Below are positions 4,583-6,242 of a stretch of DNA of 6,242 bases, piece by piece (within the stretch, counting starts at the first letter, position 1; each line of letters begins with the position of its first letter). Source of the stretch: Methanomicrobiales archaeon (GTDB lineage Archaea > Halobacteriota > Methanomicrobia > Methanomicrobiales > JACTUA01); assembly GCA_028678635.1 (NCBI GenBank), contig JAJRDC010000299.1:1-6242 (forward strand), given 5' to 3'. A model generated the notes under the pieces. The model saw nothing but the letters and a program-made list of their open reading frames with translations, was not told where the DNA came from and ran no database searches. Made by a program: the position numbers and the translations under genes.

Positions 4583-5422
4583 CTAGACCTCGCGGGCCAC
4601 GAGGAGCCTCCATTCGGTCCCGTGGAGCCCTGTCGTTGCCCAGACTGCTTCCTTCCTGACAGGAGAACCACCGCCTTCCGGGGTGAAGGTGTAGGTGCCG
4701 CTTCCCGCCGGTTCGATGGTCATCCGCGTTGCAAGCGCCACCAGCTCGGGGTAGCCCGCGAAGGCCGGGTCCGTGATCATGTTCCTGCCGACGAGCCCCG
4801 CGGGCTCGCGGTCGTAGATCAGGCGGCCGTCGGTGTCGATCGCCCATGCCGTGAAGTTGGTGCCCGCGAGCGCACGGTCGGCCTGGTCAGCAAGCAGCCG
4901 CTGCGGGTCGACGAGGACTGAGACCAGCCCCAGGTATACCCCCGTGTTTTCATCCGTCACCGGCCACCGGATCGAGACGGCGTCGAATCCCTCGGCCGCC
5001 GGAAAGACAGGGGACATGAGGGGCCTCTTCTCCTGCAGGGCCTGCCGGTTGTGGCTTTCGTTCCCGACATACACCCCGACCGCTCCCCGGTACTTCTCGG
5101 GCATCACGGCCGCGATCCGGCCCTCCGCCGAGATCGTGATGGCATCCTCCGTGAGCGGCAGGGAGGTCGCGATCCGCCCAAGGGTGGCGTTCGCTTCCGG
5201 ACCCGAGATCCCGGTGCGGCCGAGGTCCGCCACCGCCGATGCAAGGGCGCGATCCGTCCCCTGCAGGGTGGTGTTCGTACCGGTCGTGAACCGGTCGAGC
5301 GCGGCCGAAAGATCCGTGACCTCCGACCGTGCTTCAGGACGGGTGCCGGGGACAGTGCAGCCAGCCGCGAGAATCACTGCCAGTATCCCGAGAACAACCA
5401 GGAACACACCTGCGAATTTCAT
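4583..5422 (-). CDS. Cache-domain lipoprotein without output domain
   Basis: A 279-residue predicted lipoprotein with an extracytoplasmic sensor domain. Residues 1-22 are a signal peptide with lipobox L-A-A-G-C (Cys22). Residues 30-75 form a long helix ('SEVTDLSAALDRFTTGTNTTLQ' region), the N-terminal helix of double Cache (PDC) domains. A membrane-distal subdomain (about 85-185) contains 'GVYVGNESHNRQAL' and 'VSIRWPVTDENTGVYLGLVSVLVDP'. A second subdomain (about 190-279) contains 'AWAIDTDGRLIYDREPAGLVGRN' and ends 'GTEWRLLVAREV'. Cache domains bind small molecules in chemoreceptors and histidine kinases; here there is no transmembrane signalling or kinase part, so the protein may be a binding partner or a substrate-binding lipoprotein. 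No SD precedes the ATG at 5422; a TATA-like box 29 nt upstream suggests a nearly leaderless mRNA. The YkgJ-type gene ends 40 nt upstream on the same strand. Confidence 0.78.
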   Translation of the reverse strand: MKFAGVFLVVLGILAVILAAGCTVPGTRPEARSEVTDLSAALDRFTTGTNTTLQGTDRALASAVADLGRTGISGPEANATLGRIATSLPLTEDAITISAEGRIAAVMPEKYRGAVGVYVGNESHNRQALQEKRPLMSPVFPAAEGFDAVSIRWPVTDENTGVYLGLVSVLVDPQRLLADQADRALAGTNFTAWAIDTDGRLIYDREPAGLVGRNMITDPAFAGYPELVALATRMTIEPAGSGTYTFTPEGGGSPVRKEAVWATTGLHGTEWRLLVAREV

Positions 5423-5445
5423 GCAGAGCGATAGGAATACCGGTT

Positions 5446-5452
5446 GATAAAT
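5446..5452 (-). promoter_or_regulatory. TATA-like box of Cache lipoprotein gene
   Basis: Read on the minus strand this is atttatc, with its TTTAT core starting 29 nt before the ATG at 5422. The spacing is within two bases of the 31 nt seen for the tRNA-Leu and NTF2-like lipoprotein promoters. It sits in the 40-nt gap between the two genes. Confidence 0.45.
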
Positions 5453-5462
5453 GGTCCGGCTC

Positions 5463-5954
5463 TCAGGGGTCTCCCCTCACCACCCGGTACCCGGCCTCGC
5501 CGAGCACCTGTTCCACGCGCAGGTCCCAGGCCGCGTCGCTCTCCCCTGGGATCGGCCCGATCCGTTCCTCCCAGAACCGCGCAAGTGAAGGGTCCGCGGT
5601 GCTCAGGTGCCGGCTCCCCATCACACGCCCGGCCTGGCGACCCTCCCTGTCCAGGATCAGGAGCCGCCAGCACTGGAACTCCCTGCAGATGTCCGGCCGG
5701 GTGGCATGCACGATGCAGCAGACGCGATCACGGGCCGGGTCGTCGCGGAGAAACGGGCAGGCCTCCGGTTCCCTCTCAAAGATGCTCCGGTCCCCGAGCA
5801 GGTGTATCTTGTCAGGGTCGACGGAGACCCGGGTCACGTCGCCCGAATACCGGTTCAGCAGGGAGTACACGTGATTCCCGTGATCCTCCCGGATGACGTG
5901 GACCAGCCCCAGGTGGCTGCAGCACTCCCCGCAGATCCGGCACCGGAACGTCAT
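5463..5954 (-). CDS. YkgJ-type cysteine cluster protein
   Basis: A 163-residue soluble protein of the YkgJ/CxxCxxCC family, which is thought to bind zinc or an iron-sulfur cluster; cellular role is not established. Cys5, Cys8, Cys11 and Cys12 form the N-terminal C-x2-C-x2-C-C motif. A second cluster lies at Cys66 (A-C-P-F-L), Cys79, Cys80, Cys90 (R-P-x-x-C-R) and Cys95, so every usual ligand position is present. The C-terminal third (about 110-163) is helical, with no cysteines, and is not diagnostic. I chose the ATG at 5954 because GGTGAC lies 6 nt before it and it puts the first Cys at residue 5, as is usual in the family. Longer starts exist at a GTG at 6002 and an ATG at 5999, which add a Glu/Gly/Arg-rich, SD-like leader. 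It is divergent from the gene at 6091 and the first of three minus-strand genes. Confidence 0.82.
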   Translation of the reverse strand: MTFRCRICGECCSHLGLVHVIREDHGNHVYSLLNRYSGDVTRVSVDPDKIHLLGDRSIFEREPEACPFLRDDPARDRVCCIVHATRPDICREFQCWRLLILDREGRQAGRVMGSRHLSTADPSLARFWEERIGPIPGESDAAWDLRVEQVLGEAGYRVVRGDP

Positions 5955-5960
5955 CTGCCC

Positions 5961-5966
5961 GTCACC
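5961..5966 (-). promoter_or_regulatory. Ribosome binding site deciding the start of the YkgJ-type gene
   Basis: On the minus strand this reads GGTGAC, 6 nt before the ATG at 5954. The whole stretch from about 5999 to 5961 is purine-rich with several GGAGG-like runs, consistent with untranslated leader rather than coding sequence. Confidence 0.6.
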
Positions 5967-6042
5967 TTCCCTTCCTCCTTCCCATTGTCTCTCCTCCATC
6001 ACCCCAGATAATCCCCACTGTTCCGGAGAAGAGGCGGGGAAC

Positions 6043-6078
6043 GATATATATTATATACAAAATGTACAGTATTGTATA
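6043..6078. promoter_or_regulatory. AT-rich divergent promoter with inverted repeat
   Basis: A strongly AT-rich island in GC-rich DNA, lying between the YkgJ-type gene and the rightmost gene. Alternating TA sequence at 6043-6057 can serve as a TATA box in either direction. Beside it are 7-bp inverted arms, tatacaa (6054-6060) and ttgtata (6072-6078), 11 bp apart, a spacing that suits a dimeric regulator. Transcription rightward would start near 6070-6080, inside or next to the repeat. Confidence 0.5.
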
Positions 6079-6090
6079 CAGCGGTGAATG

Positions 6091-6242
6091 ATGAGGCGGA
6101 ACACCTTCTACATCATCCTTGGGCTGATCATCCTCCTTGAAGTGGGGGCGTTCTGGTGGGCGGTGGAGATCCACAACGCCCTCCTCTCGCCCGTGGCCTT
6201 CATCCTGGGTGTAGTCGTGATTTACTTCGCGCGGAGCAGGGT
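6091..6242 (+). CDS. Membrane protein, N-terminal part (3' end outside window)
   Basis: Open to the right edge, so only the first ~50 residues are visible. After M-R-R-N come two hydrophobic helices at about residues 6-24 ('FYIILGLIILLEVGAFWW') and 31-47, joined by a short polar link (E-I-H-N). I do not recognise the family. Two adjacent ATG codons are possible (6088 and 6091). GGTGA at 6083-6087 touches the first and is 3 nt from the second, so 6091 is a little more likely. The AT-rich promoter island at 6043 points at it, with the inverted repeat overlapping the expected transcription start, which suggests that this gene or the divergent YkgJ-type gene is regulated. It is probably a small inner-membrane protein, but its full length is unknown. 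Confidence 0.6.
   Translation, partial: MRRNTFYIILGLIILLEVGAFWWAVEIHNALLSPVAFILGVVVIYFARSR

Noticed and set aside
4833..5447. Long plus-strand open frame opposite the Cache gene
   Set aside because: It mirrors the coding strand of a lipoprotein with a clear lipobox and domain pattern; the antisense translation is Arg/Ser-rich and has no SD.
6088..6127. aatgatga followed by ctga, resembling C and D boxes of an archaeal C/D box sRNA
   Set aside because: It overlaps the start of a convincing coding frame, and no internal C'/D' pair or terminal stem is visible.

Overview
The window looks like a chromosomal segment of a methanogenic archaeon, most likely of the Methanomicrobiales. This rests on the mix of products: an archaeal Lhr-type helicase tail, lipobox lipoproteins, a secreted Thr/Pro-rich surface protein and a stand-alone Cache-domain lipoprotein. 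It also rests on archaeal promoter logic (TATA-like boxes about 25-30 nt before transcript starts), SD sequences of the GGTGA type beside genes with no SD, a tRNA-Leu without encoded CCA, and oligo-T termination. The genus cannot be fixed from the sequence alone.

Layout, left to right. The 3' end of a helicase gene (+, 2-685) is followed by about 296 nt of non-coding DNA with two hairpin-forming inverted repeats. A six-helix HdeD/DUF308-like membrane protein follows (-, 982-1530). Next come a tRNA-Leu(CAG) (+, 1788-1872) with a clear TATA box and T-rich terminator, and a relatively AT-rich gene for a secreted protein with a Thr/Pro linker and C-terminal coiled coil (-, 1964-2719). A small lipoprotein with an NTF2-like domain (+, 2894-3358), a single-domain cupin (+, 3520-3828) and a two-helix 78-residue membrane protein (+, 3983-4219) follow. 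Three genes on the minus strand come next, transcribed in the order YkgJ-type cysteine cluster protein (5954-5463), Cache-domain lipoprotein (5422-4583) and YwbE-family protein (4477-4235). An AT-rich divergent promoter region (about 6003-6090) then leads into a membrane protein cut off by the window end (+, 6091-6242).

Most genes look like single transcription units with their own promoters, and I see no pathway or defence cassette linking them. The clearest structural signals are regulatory. The same 11-nt promoter core lies exactly 34 nt before the 5' end of the tRNA and before the ATG of the NTF2-like lipoprotein, which implies a leaderless or nearly leaderless mRNA. The Cache lipoprotein has a similar arrangement. 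Several perfect inverted repeats sit in intergenic regions. The protein-level oddity is the low-GC surface protein next to the tRNA, with leucines spaced exactly seven apart in its tail. I found no convincing previously undescribed multi-gene system.
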